From NCBI GenBank assembly GCA_021732565.1, contig JAKFUT010000041.1:1-36281 (forward strand): a stretch of DNA of 36,281 nucleotides, written 5' to 3'. Of the stretch, positions 1 to 8,873 are shown in pieces. Each line of letters opens with the position of its first letter. Positions within the stretch are counted from its first letter, which is position 1. Source of the DNA: Candidatus Obscuribacterales bacterium. GTDB lineage: Bacteria > Cyanobacteriota > Vampirovibrionia > Obscuribacterales > Obscuribacteraceae. The position numbers were made by a program, and so were the translations under genes. The notes under the pieces are model-generated. The model had not been told where the DNA came from and searched no databases. It saw only the letters and a list, made by a program, of their open reading frames with translations.

Positions 1-2
1 CC

Positions 3-3000
3 AGCGACCACGCTCTTCTACAGCGGTCCGCCAACGGAACATTGCTCATTCGCGACGGGTCGCGCCATGGCACCTTCGTGAACGGGCAGCGCATTGCAAA
101 AGATCAATGGGTGCCTTTGGAACCCGGTGCAGACGTAAGGTTTGGCGGCAACAGGAAGGTCACTCCCGGCTTCCGGGTTGGTGAAGTGATCGTGGAAGTC
201 TCTCGCGAACCGTTCAAGCTGTATCCGGTGGATCAACCCGATGCTCCTCAGCGAACATATGCTGACAGTCCACTAAGGGTAGATGCTCCTCGCCGTGACG
301 GAAACTCCGGCCACGACAAGTACATGGGCGTGATACGTTCGGCCGACGGGCGCGAATTGCCAGTGTATGTGCACAATCAAGACCGACACCGAGACGGGGC
401 TACAAAGTCAGAGAGTCGCTTGCGCAAAGAGTTGGCAGCCTATCAGCTCAGTCAATTGATCGGTATCACAAATCCTTTCCCTGTAACTGCTCGTCGTGAA
501 AACATGCAGCTACTTGAGGGACGCACCAGTAAGAAAGGGTGGATTCAGGAAGATGCCGGTCAGCAATTTGAAGTGGCCATGCGAGAGGCAGCCGGAGAGC
601 GCTACGGTAGAGCTGGTGACAAAGAGGTCTCGCGTCTGGTCAGTGAAACTCCTCTGCTGAAAGCAGCGATTGAAGAAGCCTTCGTTGAGAGACTTATCTA
701 CGGAGACAATGACGACCATGCCGGCAACTTCGCCATGAAGCAAGACGGGCAATGGCGAGTTCGCAACATTGATCTCGACTATGCATTCCAGCCCAATACC
801 ATACCGGAATGGCAATCGTTCCCGTTCCAGGGCGTCAACGGTCGCCTTCATCTTGACTTCTCGGAGCAGTCGTTTGCTGAACCGTTACGAGCCAAGGTGG
901 AGCTTTTCGTGCAACGGTTTGACACTATTGCCGGGCGGCAGGAGCTCTTGCAGACCGGTCTCAGTCACGAGGAAGTGAACGGCATGCTGGGGCGGGCGCG
1001 TTGGCTGGCGGAAAACGGAAAATTCCCTAGAGCCAGCACATTTGCAGATCTGCAGAAGGAACAGCCGACCAAACCTGCTGGTAAATCAGGAGATCTGGCG
1101 ATGTGGGCCCGACGCACAGAGGCTCAGAGCCGTTATGGTGATGCCACCATCAGCGATGCAGCCGCGCGCAGTGCCGACGCCACCACTGACACCACCGTGA
1201 ACATTCGCCGAATAGCGGAGGCACAACCCTGGTACTCGGAGATAAGCGATGGTGATACGCTCAACAAATCGACGCGCTTTGCACGCGAGTTACTCGCTGA
1301 AATTCAAGCCGACGGTGTAACTGCCATTGGAGTTGGCATTGAGGATGCCAATGGCATAATCAGTCACAACTACCTCCTGGCTCAGACGGAACGCGGTGTA
1401 GTCATTATTGACCCGACTGTAAGTCAATTTATTGCGACTCATCGCGACGTGTTCATTGGTACCGGGGAAGAGCTGATGGCATTGGCCAGAGCGTTTGATC
1501 CGGTGCGCGACTGGAGTGTGGTGTGGTCGGACAAACCGGTGGTTCATCCGGTGCCGGTCAGCGAGCCCGGCGTTACAGAGCGAGAGCAGTTTGTGAAATT
1601 GTGGGGCGAATCGGTGGTCCAATTCAAAGACTACTCTCCTCAAGTTGCCAACTGGGCGGCCGATCTTGAATCGCAGGGTATTGACTGGCGCGGAGTGCTC
1701 AGACGTCACGGCGATCGCGAAGACTACATCGGAAATATTGAACGGATGGTGCATCAACGAAGGGCTCCTGGCGACTTCGCCATGTGGGGAACGGATTCAC
1801 CGGGGCGGCAGGTTACGTTTGAAAGTCTCAAGGTGACCGCTGCAATAGAACCACTGGCGGTGCGCACAGCCGACGGTGGCACTGAGCATGTTAATACGCC
1901 GATGCGGGCCTATAGTGATGCGCAACGTTCAGTATCAGTAACCGAAAAGTATGCAGCGGAGCTGGACGGGATAAGAAATCTGCGCCATGCGGTAGCGGAA
2001 GATCGTGGTCTGGGCGAGCTGACAGCTCAGCAAACTCGTGATTTGCTGGCCGAGCATCCGCTACGCAATCGAGTGCTTCCGGAAGACGTGCTGCAAGCCA
2101 TGCGTGATCTTCCAGACTCTTCCATCATTGAAAAGGCGATATTGCGCGGCGATGCAGACCCGTATGATGCTACTCCCCACACGCCTGTCCCTGGCATGGA
2201 AGCAGGCGAAAACGGTCGAGAAGGAGGGCGTATCATTGAGTTCTTCAAGATGAATCGTGAACCGTTTGCAAGCGTATTCCCTCATGAATGGTCTCACGCA
2301 CTCGACCATGATCCCGATGTGAGCTTGCGATTCCGAGTTGCAGCGGCTATGGAAACTGACGGCTATGTGACCCGTTCTCGAGCCAAAGACAACCCCGAAG
2401 AGAACTTCGCCGTTCATATGGGCGAAGCGATGCTGGCCAAAGACGAAGCCAAATTCAAAGAGTTCGTTCACAACGCTCCCATGCGTGCGATGGCTCTGGC
2501 AATGGCTTTGAAAGAGAGTCTGGAGCGAGGTGGTGAAGCTCCTTCGGGCTTCCGCCGCGAACTTGTTGAACGCGTCGCTTATGTGGAACGTGAAGTCGGA
2601 CCCGCTGCGGCAGCTCGCATAAAGGAAACGGCTGCGGAGCTAGCTGTAATCATGCACGATTTCCAGGCTGGCGATCACAACGGAGACTCTTATGATCGAC
2701 TGGCAACGTTCATTGATAAGCTTGGTCTGGGCCACTACGATCTGCAATTGATAGCCTTCCCGGCCATCAACTTTATACAACGCACCAGCTTATTTGAGGC
2801 GCCGCCCGAGCAACCGTTCACTAGCCCGCGCACCGCAGGTAATGGCGATCTGGCAATGTGGAAAGGCGAAGAGAAGCCTCCGCGCCTCAGCGTCGAACAG
2901 GCCAGGGCCTTGCAGGCGTCGCCGGTTCTGGAGTACCTCACTCAAATTACCGTGAGAGCCGAGCGAGCCACTGCTGCATTCCAGTGGACCACCAGCGACG

Positions 3001-5183
3001 GACAGCCGATGACGGGAGCCGCAGGCGATTGGAAGATTCATCGACCTGATGGATCAACCACATCGGTGAAGCCGGACATATTTGAGCAAACCTACGGTGC
3101 ACTTTCCGGTAGCCCGGGTGAGTACCAGAAGAAGTCGATTACTTACGCACGACGCCTCGAACAGGGCTGCGATATTGTAACGCTGGAAGGGCGTGCCCAT
3201 GGCAAAAAGGGAGACTATCTAGTCACCGGACCTGACAACGAGCAATACATTATCTCGAACGATAGATTTGATATATTGTATCGACCGGTCACCGAAAACG
3301 AGCGACAGCGCGCTCTAGCGCGCGCGGTCGAGGCCTCGCCGGAAATGGAATACATCGCCACGGGGGCGGTTCGAGCCGAGCTCATCACTGAACCCGTCGA
3401 TTGGATCGCGCGAGTGGCAACCCGCCCCGGAGACACAGTGGTGCGCACCGCTAACCCCGGTGACATGCGAGTCTACGAAGCCAACGGCACCGATTGGTAC
3501 GTGGTGCCCGCTTCCGAGTTCCGTGCTACATATGCGCCCAATCCGGGCTTCCCCGACGAATTCCTTAAAATGTCGGTGGTTTGTGCTCAGGTTATGCAAG
3601 ATCAAGCACCGGTACCCGGCAGACCTTACTGGGGGAAGAGAGGTGATTATCTTGTCACCAGAGATGATGGCAAGCAATACATCATTCCGAAGGAGAACTT
3701 CGAAGCGCTATACGGCAGCGCGCGCAAATCGGGCGAGCCTGCTTCCTCTGCATTGCGACTACCAACTGCACTGGCAGAGGCTGTACCGCGCCCGGATCTC
3801 GGACCCGGTCTCACCGTTCAACCGTGGGAAGTGGGCGAGATTATTCGCAACGATCGTAACGGTACCGTGACGCTGACGAATATCGAAACCCAAACCTACC
3901 GCACATATTCGCAAACCGAAGGTCGGCTGATTGCAGAAAGTCGTGTGGCGGACAACCATGTGGTCACACGACATTTCAGCTACGATCTCGCTCCGCAAGC
4001 GGTGGAAGCCCGCACCACCGCAGAGCTGATGAGACAGGCTTATGCACCGGGCTCACGGCTGGCAAGGCTACAAGAGATTGCGCTCACTCAGTCGTCTACC
4101 GAAAAAATTAGCTCACCGGTTCGCCAGGCGCTGCGTAGCGCCATAGAGGATCGCCTGGTCGATCACGCGATTAATCAGGCCGATCGCGGCAAGAAGTTGG
4201 TGATCGTAACCGGCTTGCCTTCAGCAGATCAGGCCGGTGTGATGAAGACATTCGAAAAAATGGGTCGCTTTGCGGATCTCAACGTTGAAAAAGTGAAGGA
4301 GCAGTTGCCGGAATTCAACGTAGTTGTCGCTGATCCAGAGCTTCAGGTGGCCGCTAATAACGGGTTGGGAACATTTGCTGTCGCCGCTGAAAGTGCCCGC
4401 ATTAACGATCGTATTCTCGATCGACTCCTGGTTGAAGGTTCAAATATTATGCTGCCTGACGGCGGTCTCAATAGAGAATTGACTGCTCAGTTAATCGCAC
4501 GGGCGAAGAAAGCAGGCTATGAAGTTCACCTGGCGGCTGTGGATGTGCCGGTTCACGATGCCATAGCGCATGCTCAAGCAAATGCTGAACACGGACAATA
4601 TTCGGACTTCCAATGGATGACTACCCACTCGGCACGACCGATGACTAATTTCGATCAAGTTAAATGGCAAGCTGATTCGTTTACTCGAATCTGGCAGCAT
4701 GAAACAACTGCTCGCATAGTTGAGCAAGGGCGCGCAATTTCAACCGATTCGTATTCACCGCTCTTGCAGCAGCACTTGCGAAATGCGGTGGCTCCACTGG
4801 TGGTGAGAACCAATCTAACGGCTCGGCCTGATTCTGTTACGCCGGTTGTCGTCCCCCATCAGCATATCGCCTCGGCCGGTACCGTTGACTCTTCTTCTCC
4901 TCCTCGCCCGCCGCAGGTTCCACGCACGGTGCCTGATGCCGGTTCAATGGAGAAACCGCAGTCTGCTTCCAAACCACCGAAGGAGACACTGGCAGACGGT
5001 ACAATCATTATCAACAAGCCTGATGGGACCACAGTGACCGTGCATCCCAATGGTGATGTAACCACACAGAAAGATGGCGTAAGCTCTACGAGGCAGAAAG
5101 ACGGGTGGGTCATCAAACGCGATGCTGCCGGTAAGGAAATAGAAAGAACACGTTCACGAGGGAAAAAGCGGCCGGGGAGTTGA
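3..5183 (+). CDS. Giant multidomain effector-like protein (FHA, HipA/PI3-4K-like kinase, papain-like, HExxH zincin, zeta-toxin-like), 5' end missing
   Basis: The frame is open to the left edge, so the start lies outside the window. Residues are counted from the TTG at 42. Codons 3-188 encode the C-terminal half of an FHA domain (SDHA, then DGSRHGTFVNG), which binds phosphothreonine. Residues 87-340 resemble HipA/PI3-4-kinase folds, with GDNDDHAGNF at 221-230 (catalytic D, H, N) and IDLDYAF at 243-249 as the metal-binding loop. Residues 385-575 look papain-like, with H442 and D457 (IIDPT) visible but no cysteine where the nucleophile should be. HEWSH at 748-752 with E787 in NPEENFA resembles zincins of the lethal-factor type. 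A 145-residue unit is duplicated at 940-1215. Residues 1370-1560 resemble zeta toxin, with a degenerate Walker A (GLPSADQAG, 1391). The tail is beta-repeat-like. The motif GD(L/F)AMW recurs at 350, 577 and 935. No signal peptide can be judged. Domain calls below FHA, kinase and HExxH are tentative. Confidence 0.85.
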   Translation, partial: SDHALLQRSANGTLLIRDGSRHGTFVNGQRIAKDQWVPLEPGADVRFGGNRKVTPGFRVGEVIVEVSREPFKLYPVDQPDAPQRTYADSPLRVDAPRRDGNSGHDKYMGVIRSADGRELPVYVHNQDRHRDGATKSESRLRKELAAYQLSQLIGITNPFPVTARRENMQLLEGRTSKKGWIQEDAGQQFEVAMREAAGERYGRAGDKEVSRLVSETPLLKAAIEEAFVERLIYGDNDDHAGNFAMKQDGQWRVRNIDLDYAFQPNTIPEWQSFPFQGVNGRLHLDFSEQSFAEPLRAKVELFVQRFDTIAGRQELLQTGLSHEEVNGMLGRARWLAENGKFPRASTFADLQKEQPTKPAGKSGDLAMWARRTEAQSRYGDATISDAAARSADATTDTTVNIRRIAEAQPWYSEISDGDTLNKSTRFARELLAEIQADGVTAIGVGIEDANGIISHNYLLAQTERGVVIIDPTVSQFIATHRDVFIGTGEELMALARAFDPVRDWSVVWSDKPVVHPVPVSEPGVTEREQFVKLWGESVVQFKDYSPQVANWAADLESQGIDWRGVLRRHGDREDYIGNIERMVHQRRAPGDFAMWGTDSPGRQVTFESLKVTAAIEPLAVRTADGGTEHVNTPMRAYSDAQRSVSVTEKYAAELDGIRNLRHAVAEDRGLGELTAQQTRDLLAEHPLRNRVLPEDVLQAMRDLPDSSIIEKAILRGDADPYDATPHTPVPGMEAGENGREGGRIIEFFKMNREPFASVFPHEWSHALDHDPDVSLRFRVAAAMETDGYVTRSRAKDNPEENFAVHMGEAMLAKDEAKFKEFVHNAPMRAMALAMALKESLERGGEAPSGFRRELVERVAYVEREVGPAAAARIKETAAELAVIMHDFQAGDHNGDSYDRLATFIDKLGLGHYDLQLIAFPAINFIQRTSLFEAPPEQPFTSPRTAGNGDLAMWKGEEKPPRLSVEQARALQASPVLEYLTQITVRAERATAAFQWTTSDGQPMTGAAGDWKIHRPDGSTTSVKPDIFEQTYGALSGSPGEYQKKSITYARRLEQGCDIVTLEGRAHGKKGDYLVTGPDNEQYIISNDRFDILYRPVTENERQRALARAVEASPEMEYIATGAVRAELITEPVDWIARVATRPGDTVVRTANPGDMRVYEANGTDWYVVPASEFRATYAPNPGFPDEFLKMSVVCAQVMQDQAPVPGRPYWGKRGDYLVTRDDGKQYIIPKENFEALYGSARKSGEPASSALRLPTALAEAVPRPDLGPGLTVQPWEVGEIIRNDRNGTVTLTNIETQTYRTYSQTEGRLIAESRVADNHVVTRHFSYDLAPQAVEARTTAELMRQAYAPGSRLARLQEIALTQSSTEKISSPVRQALRSAIEDRLVDHAINQADRGKKLVIVTGLPSADQAGVMKTFEKMGRFADLNVEKVKEQLPEFNVVVADPELQVAANNGLGTFAVAAESARINDRILDRLLVEGSNIMLPDGGLNRELTAQLIARAKKAGYEVHLAAVDVPVHDAIAHAQANAEHGQYSDFQWMTTHSARPMTNFDQVKWQADSFTRIWQHETTARIVEQGRAISTDSYSPLLQQHLRNAVAPLVVRTNLTARPDSVTPVVVPHQHIASAGTVDSSSPPRPPQVPRTVPDAGSMEKPQSASKPPKETLADGTIIINKPDGTTVTVHPNGDVTTQKDGVSSTRQKDGWVIKRDAAGKEIERTRSRGKKRPGS

Positions 5184-5417
5184 GGGAATCAAAGCGAGAG
5201 ATCACAACGAATCGAAGCAAGGTCAATAGACTTGGGGCTCCAACCGTACATTGATACTCGTTTTCATGCTCAACTGTTCAACTCATGAAACGGGTAGTGA
5301 ATAGAACGAGCTTCCCGGGTACAGGATGCAAAGAACGCAGCCAGGCTATCTTGACGCAAACCGGGCGTCACCAGCCGCGCAGCCCGACAGAACGAGTATA
5401 ATTACCGTGGAGATGCA

Positions 5418-5675
5418 ATGAATACGCTAGTCATCGACAATCCGACTACAGATGAAGATCTTCCTGCGACAACGCGGGCGCGCCTTCAAATGTATCTTGA
5501 AGGCGGCATATCTCGTGAACATCTTATCGTCTGCGAAAACGGAAGTGTTTTTGTCGACGAGGAAGTGATTATGTATGAACTGCAGATGAGGCGCATGTAT
5601 CCGGAGCGTCCACGAGAAGACTACATGTCGATCATCTATCCATCCAAAATCGTTGTAACTGAAGAGGGGTCCTGA
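5418..5675 (+). CDS. Small protein of unknown function in the pseudokinase operon
   Basis: This is an 85-residue ORF with an ATG start and a GGAG Shine-Dalgarno in GTGGAGATGCAATG. It is acidic, has no membrane segment and no signal peptide, and I recognise no family. The middle (ARLQMYLEGGISREHLIV) could be helical; the C-terminal third carries MYPERPREDYMSIIYP. Its stop is only 21 bases before the GTG start of the first pseudokinase, and that gap holds the pseudokinase ribosome-binding site, so the two are probably co-transcribed. A role as partner or regulator of the pseudokinases is an inference from position only. Confidence 0.65.
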   Translation: MNTLVIDNPTTDEDLPATTRARLQMYLEGGISREHLIVCENGSVFVDEEVIMYELQMRRMYPERPREDYMSIIYPSKIVVTEEGS

Positions 5676-5696
5676 TTTAAGGAAAGAGGATTTCAC

Positions 5697-6698
5697 GTGT
5701 CGAGTTCAGAGTACGAGCAGTTACTTAACCACCTTGGTTACATTCTCACAGGAAGCGGTGGCACCGCGCTTGTCGGGGAACGTCTTCGCGCCAGGCGCAA
5801 AGATGATGCCAACCACCTTGTGGTGATTGATGTTGTCGACTTAGTTGCGCAACCACATTTGGAACCTTTGTGCAAGAATATCGAACATGCCCAGTCAATT
5901 CCGGTGCGGGCCGAAATCGCACCGCTCTACGACGGAATTTTTGTGCGCGATGAACTCTTTATGGCCGTGACCACAGTGCCCGCAGATGCCCGATCGTTCT
6001 CTCGATTGGAATCGCTCTCCTCATTTTGGTCCTACGCTGCCAGACTGGTGCAAGCGCTGCGATTTTTGCATCGCCGCGAAATCGTGCATGGGGCGCTTTC
6101 GCCTGATAGTATCTTTGATACGGGAGAAGGCCCCTTGCTAAGCGGATTCTGGTGGATGCACACTGCAGACGGAATCCCTCAGGGACCGTTCACCACTGAA
6201 GAAGTCACAATGCTGATACCAAATGCGGTGCTACCGTATCAAGCTCCTGAGCAGCTTGAAGGTGAGTCACCGAGTCGGGAATCCGACATCTATTCTCTGG
6301 GAGCCTTGCTTTATTATGCAGTGAGCGGGCAGGCTCCCCGCAGTCAGCGAAGAAAGGAATTCACCGTAGCCAATCGTAAAGATCTGCTGCGAACGCCAAT
6401 TTTGCCAGTACAGGAGTGGGTTCCCGAAGTCGACAACGATATAGCCTTATTTATCGAAAAACTCTTATTGAATGATGCCGCCAATCGCATCAATATTTTT
6501 ACGCTTGAGGCCATAACACTAGATCGCATTGGCGAATTGCCCGCTGAAGACGATGATGAAGATGATCTGATAGATCTGGACGAGGAGCTGGTGCTGCCTC
6601 CACAACAAGAGCAGCGCACTGAAGAACAACGAGATAAACGCACCGAAGATCAACGCACCGAAATTAAAGAGCCGAGGTTGGTGCGAAAGTTTCAATAG
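5697..6698 (+). CDS. Ser/Thr-kinase-like pseudokinase, paralogue 1
   Basis: The GTG start follows AAGGAAAGAGGA. The protein has the C-lobe of a eukaryotic-like kinase: a catalytic-loop equivalent VHGALSPDSI (H131), an activation-segment end YQAPEQLEG, and helix F SDIYSLGALLYYAVSG. The key catalytic residues are missing. The HRD aspartate is alanine (HGA), DFG has become GFW, and there is no glycine-rich loop or VAIK lysine in the N-lobe. It therefore probably does not phosphorylate and may act as a scaffold or allosteric partner. The last 50 residues are low-complexity, first acidic (DDDEDDLIDLDEE) and then EQR/TE-rich. It lies between a small unknown gene and its own paralogue (6854-7726), with which it shares the same residue numbering at H131, so the pair arose by tandem duplication. 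Confidence 0.85.
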   Translation: MSSSEYEQLLNHLGYILTGSGGTALVGERLRARRKDDANHLVVIDVVDLVAQPHLEPLCKNIEHAQSIPVRAEIAPLYDGIFVRDELFMAVTTVPADARSFSRLESLSSFWSYAARLVQALRFLHRREIVHGALSPDSIFDTGEGPLLSGFWWMHTADGIPQGPFTTEEVTMLIPNAVLPYQAPEQLEGESPSRESDIYSLGALLYYAVSGQAPRSQRRKEFTVANRKDLLRTPILPVQEWVPEVDNDIALFIEKLLLNDAANRINIFTLEAITLDRIGELPAEDDDEDDLIDLDEELVLPPQQEQRTEEQRDKRTEDQRTEIKEPRLVRKFQ

Positions 6699-6853
6699 TC
6701 GACGTCGGCGCTGTCAAAACGGTCAATAATCGGGAGATGCAAATGTTACGGCCAGTGCTACCGCTACAGCTGATTGACACAGTTAATTAGTGGCTGACGA
6801 GCCTTAGCAATATTTCAAATCGGGCCTTCTAGATTAGCGAAAGGGGAAAGTAA

Positions 6854-7726
6854 TTGAGTACAGAAGTAAAAGATATGCTCGCTCACCTGGGCTATATTGT
6901 CGGTGAGCCCCGGGACCAAGCAGGATTGGTGGGTACACGTTACAGTGCCACTCGTCGTGAAGATTCCGAGAAACACAAAGTTATTGACGTTGTTGATTTG
7001 AAGGAGCAGCCGGAATTACGCCCCCTTTGCGATAATATCGAGCGGGCGTCTTCCATGGACGACTGCGCCGGAATAGTTAACATTCACGATACTATTTTTG
7101 TCCGTGATGAACTTTTCCTGGGTATCTTTGACCTGCCTCCGGTGGCGACACCACTGGCAAGGCTGGCGTCGCCGGAGCATTTCTGGCCTGCGGCAGCCAA
7201 ACTGGTAAGCGCGATTAGATTCATTCACAGACGAGAGCTGGTGCATGGAGCACTATCTCCCTATACCGTTTATGGAACCCCGGACGGTCCTGTATTGAGC
7301 GAGTTCTGGTGGATGCATAATGCAGAGCAGTTACCTCTAGCATCGTGTCCCAGCGATGACGTCACTTCGCTAATACCGGTTAAGATTTTGCCATTCCTTT
7401 CGCCGGAAGAGCTGGAAGGCGAGCCGCCAAGCAGAGAGTCGGATCTTTACGCCGTAGGATCGCTCTTCTATTATTTGCTGACAGGGAAGCCACCACGGGT
7501 GCTATCACTAGACGATCTTTCAGATGATGCGCGCAAAGTAATAGGTCTTACCCCGGTAATGCCTGTAGACGAATGGGTTCCGGGACTTGACGATCACATC
7601 GTTGCGGTAATCGAAAAACTTCTGGTTGCTGATCCTTCGCAGCGCATGAATATCTTCATGCTGGAAGCAATAACGCTGGAGAAAACAGGTCAGCTTCCGC
7701 AGGAAGACGCTATTCCTCAAAGCTGA
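6854..7726 (+). CDS. Ser/Thr-kinase-like pseudokinase, paralogue 2
   Basis: The TTG start is preceded by AAAGGGGAAAG. The protein is colinear with the preceding pseudokinase: LGYIV near the N-terminus, KVIDVVDL, FVRDELF, RFIHRRELVHGALSP with H131 at the identical residue number, EFWWMH in place of DFG, LSPEELEGEPPSRESDLY, and an ending LEAITLEKTGQLP. The HRD aspartate is again alanine and DFG is EFW, so loss of catalysis pre-dates or was kept after duplication. It lacks the acidic/EQR tail of paralogue 1. The 155-base intergenic stretch suggests it may have its own promoter, though the same orientation also allows read-through. Conservation of the dead active site in both copies argues for a selected non-catalytic role rather than decay. 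Confidence 0.85.
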   Translation: MSTEVKDMLAHLGYIVGEPRDQAGLVGTRYSATRREDSEKHKVIDVVDLKEQPELRPLCDNIERASSMDDCAGIVNIHDTIFVRDELFLGIFDLPPVATPLARLASPEHFWPAAAKLVSAIRFIHRRELVHGALSPYTVYGTPDGPVLSEFWWMHNAEQLPLASCPSDDVTSLIPVKILPFLSPEELEGEPPSRESDLYAVGSLFYYLLTGKPPRVLSLDDLSDDARKVIGLTPVMPVDEWVPGLDDHIVAVIEKLLVADPSQRMNIFMLEAITLEKTGQLPQEDAIPQS

Positions 7727-7972
7727 AAATCATTAGACGTGCTTGCTGACCACGGGAAATATTACCAGCAACAATCTATGAGAAGTGCTCCACCATCTCA
7801 AGGCATTGCCGGTTACTGTTCATCGCCCATAGAAGATTGCCAGCGATGCATCATGCCGCCCCGGGTGGCTTAAAACACCTTCCGGCGACAGTTGTGAAGT
7901 TGTCATTAAGCTCTCGAGTTATCCGGTCCACGAAGAACATAATGGAAAAACTCCGTTAGAGAACTTCAGCTG

Positions 7973-8647
7973 GTGCAGAGAAAATCGAAATCGGATTTGC
8001 CGTCACAATTGCGATGCCTCTCAAAAGATCCATCCCCGTTGGAAGCGCACCTGCCCCCATCGTGGCAAAATTTTACTCCCCATCAAGACTTTGATCAGGT
8101 TCCCCGGTCAAGGGCATTTGCTCTCCATACAATCCCGGTCTGTGTGGGTGTGCTTCTAGCGCTCATCTACGGTCTTGCCGGATTGCATGTTTTTATGCTC
8201 CTACTGCTCTGGCCGGGTATTTGTTTTTCGGTTGTTTTGGTTGTTGTTGTTGCCCGCCAGGCAGGAATACGAAATTGGCAAACTTACGCGACAAATGTAT
8301 TTAACACGGCTGTGCCAGCCGAGATTGAGGTAGGTCTCATGGGATCCAAAGGCAGGGCGAAATGGCTGATAATCTGTTCCGGGGAAGGCGCCGTTGATTC
8401 CTCTGCCATGGTTAGCTGCAGTGACGGGACATTCTTTATCGATTACAAGTATTTCAAAACCGTGCAACTCTACCCTGTGCTCGTCGCCAGTGTGATCGAA
8501 AATTTACCGCTCTCCAGGCGGATTACAGCAATTGTACGCTCCGATCACATTGGTACGCTGGTGATCGAAACCAAGGGCAATCGTTATTGGTGTCTTCGAG
8601 AGGATCTTGATCCGGGTGATCATCGATTTAGTCAGCGCACTTCGTAG
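7973..8647 (+). CDS. Two-TM membrane protein of unknown function
   Basis: This 224-residue ORF starts at a GTG with no convincing ribosome-binding site, so the exact start is uncertain. A hydrophilic N-terminal 50 residues is followed by two hydrophobic segments (about 55-75, VCVGVLLALIYGLAGLHVFM, and about 77-95, WPGICFSVVLVVVVA). A soluble C-terminal domain of about 125 residues then contains GRAKWLIICSGEG and a beta-rich ending. The arrangement of two adjacent TM segments and a soluble beta domain resembles PH-like or DUF3592-like membrane modules, but I cannot assign a family. It converges on the response regulator at 8874. Confidence 0.6.
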   Translation: MQRKSKSDLPSQLRCLSKDPSPLEAHLPPSWQNFTPHQDFDQVPRSRAFALHTIPVCVGVLLALIYGLAGLHVFMLLLLWPGICFSVVLVVVVARQAGIRNWQTYATNVFNTAVPAEIEVGLMGSKGRAKWLIICSGEGAVDSSAMVSCSDGTFFIDYKYFKTVQLYPVLVASVIENLPLSRRITAIVRSDHIGTLVIETKGNRYWCLREDLDPGDHRFSQRTS

Positions 8648-8708
8648 CTCTCGATGCCTCTAATTTGACCTGAACCTTTCTGTCTGCCACAGCGGTTAGA
8701 ACGCACCG

Positions 8709-8734
8709 GTCAAGGTACCCCGGGGAACCTTGAC
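8709..8734. terminator. Near-perfect palindrome in a convergent gap, candidate bidirectional terminator
   Basis: Bases 8709-8721 pair with 8722-8734 over 13 bp with one mismatch (the arms begin GTCAAGG and end CCTTGAC, with a CCCCGGGG core). The palindrome sits between the converging genes ending at 8647 and 8874. There is no T-run on either side, so a classic intrinsic terminator is not certain; an operator or cruciform is possible. Confidence 0.4.
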
Positions 8735-8873
8735 GGCATTTGCGTGAGAGTTTATTGAACTGCAGGAACACTGAGTTTCGGCTTCTTCTCCCTAAGATGC
8801 GAGATTGCAATTTGTGTAAAGAAAATTTCCGCTCGTCCAAGAGACAAGTGAGAGACACAAGATAATACAGACC

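Noticed and set aside
6344-6643. Serine-rich minus-strand ORF
   Set aside because: It is the shadow of the acidic and EQR-rich tail of the pseudokinase in the opposite strand.
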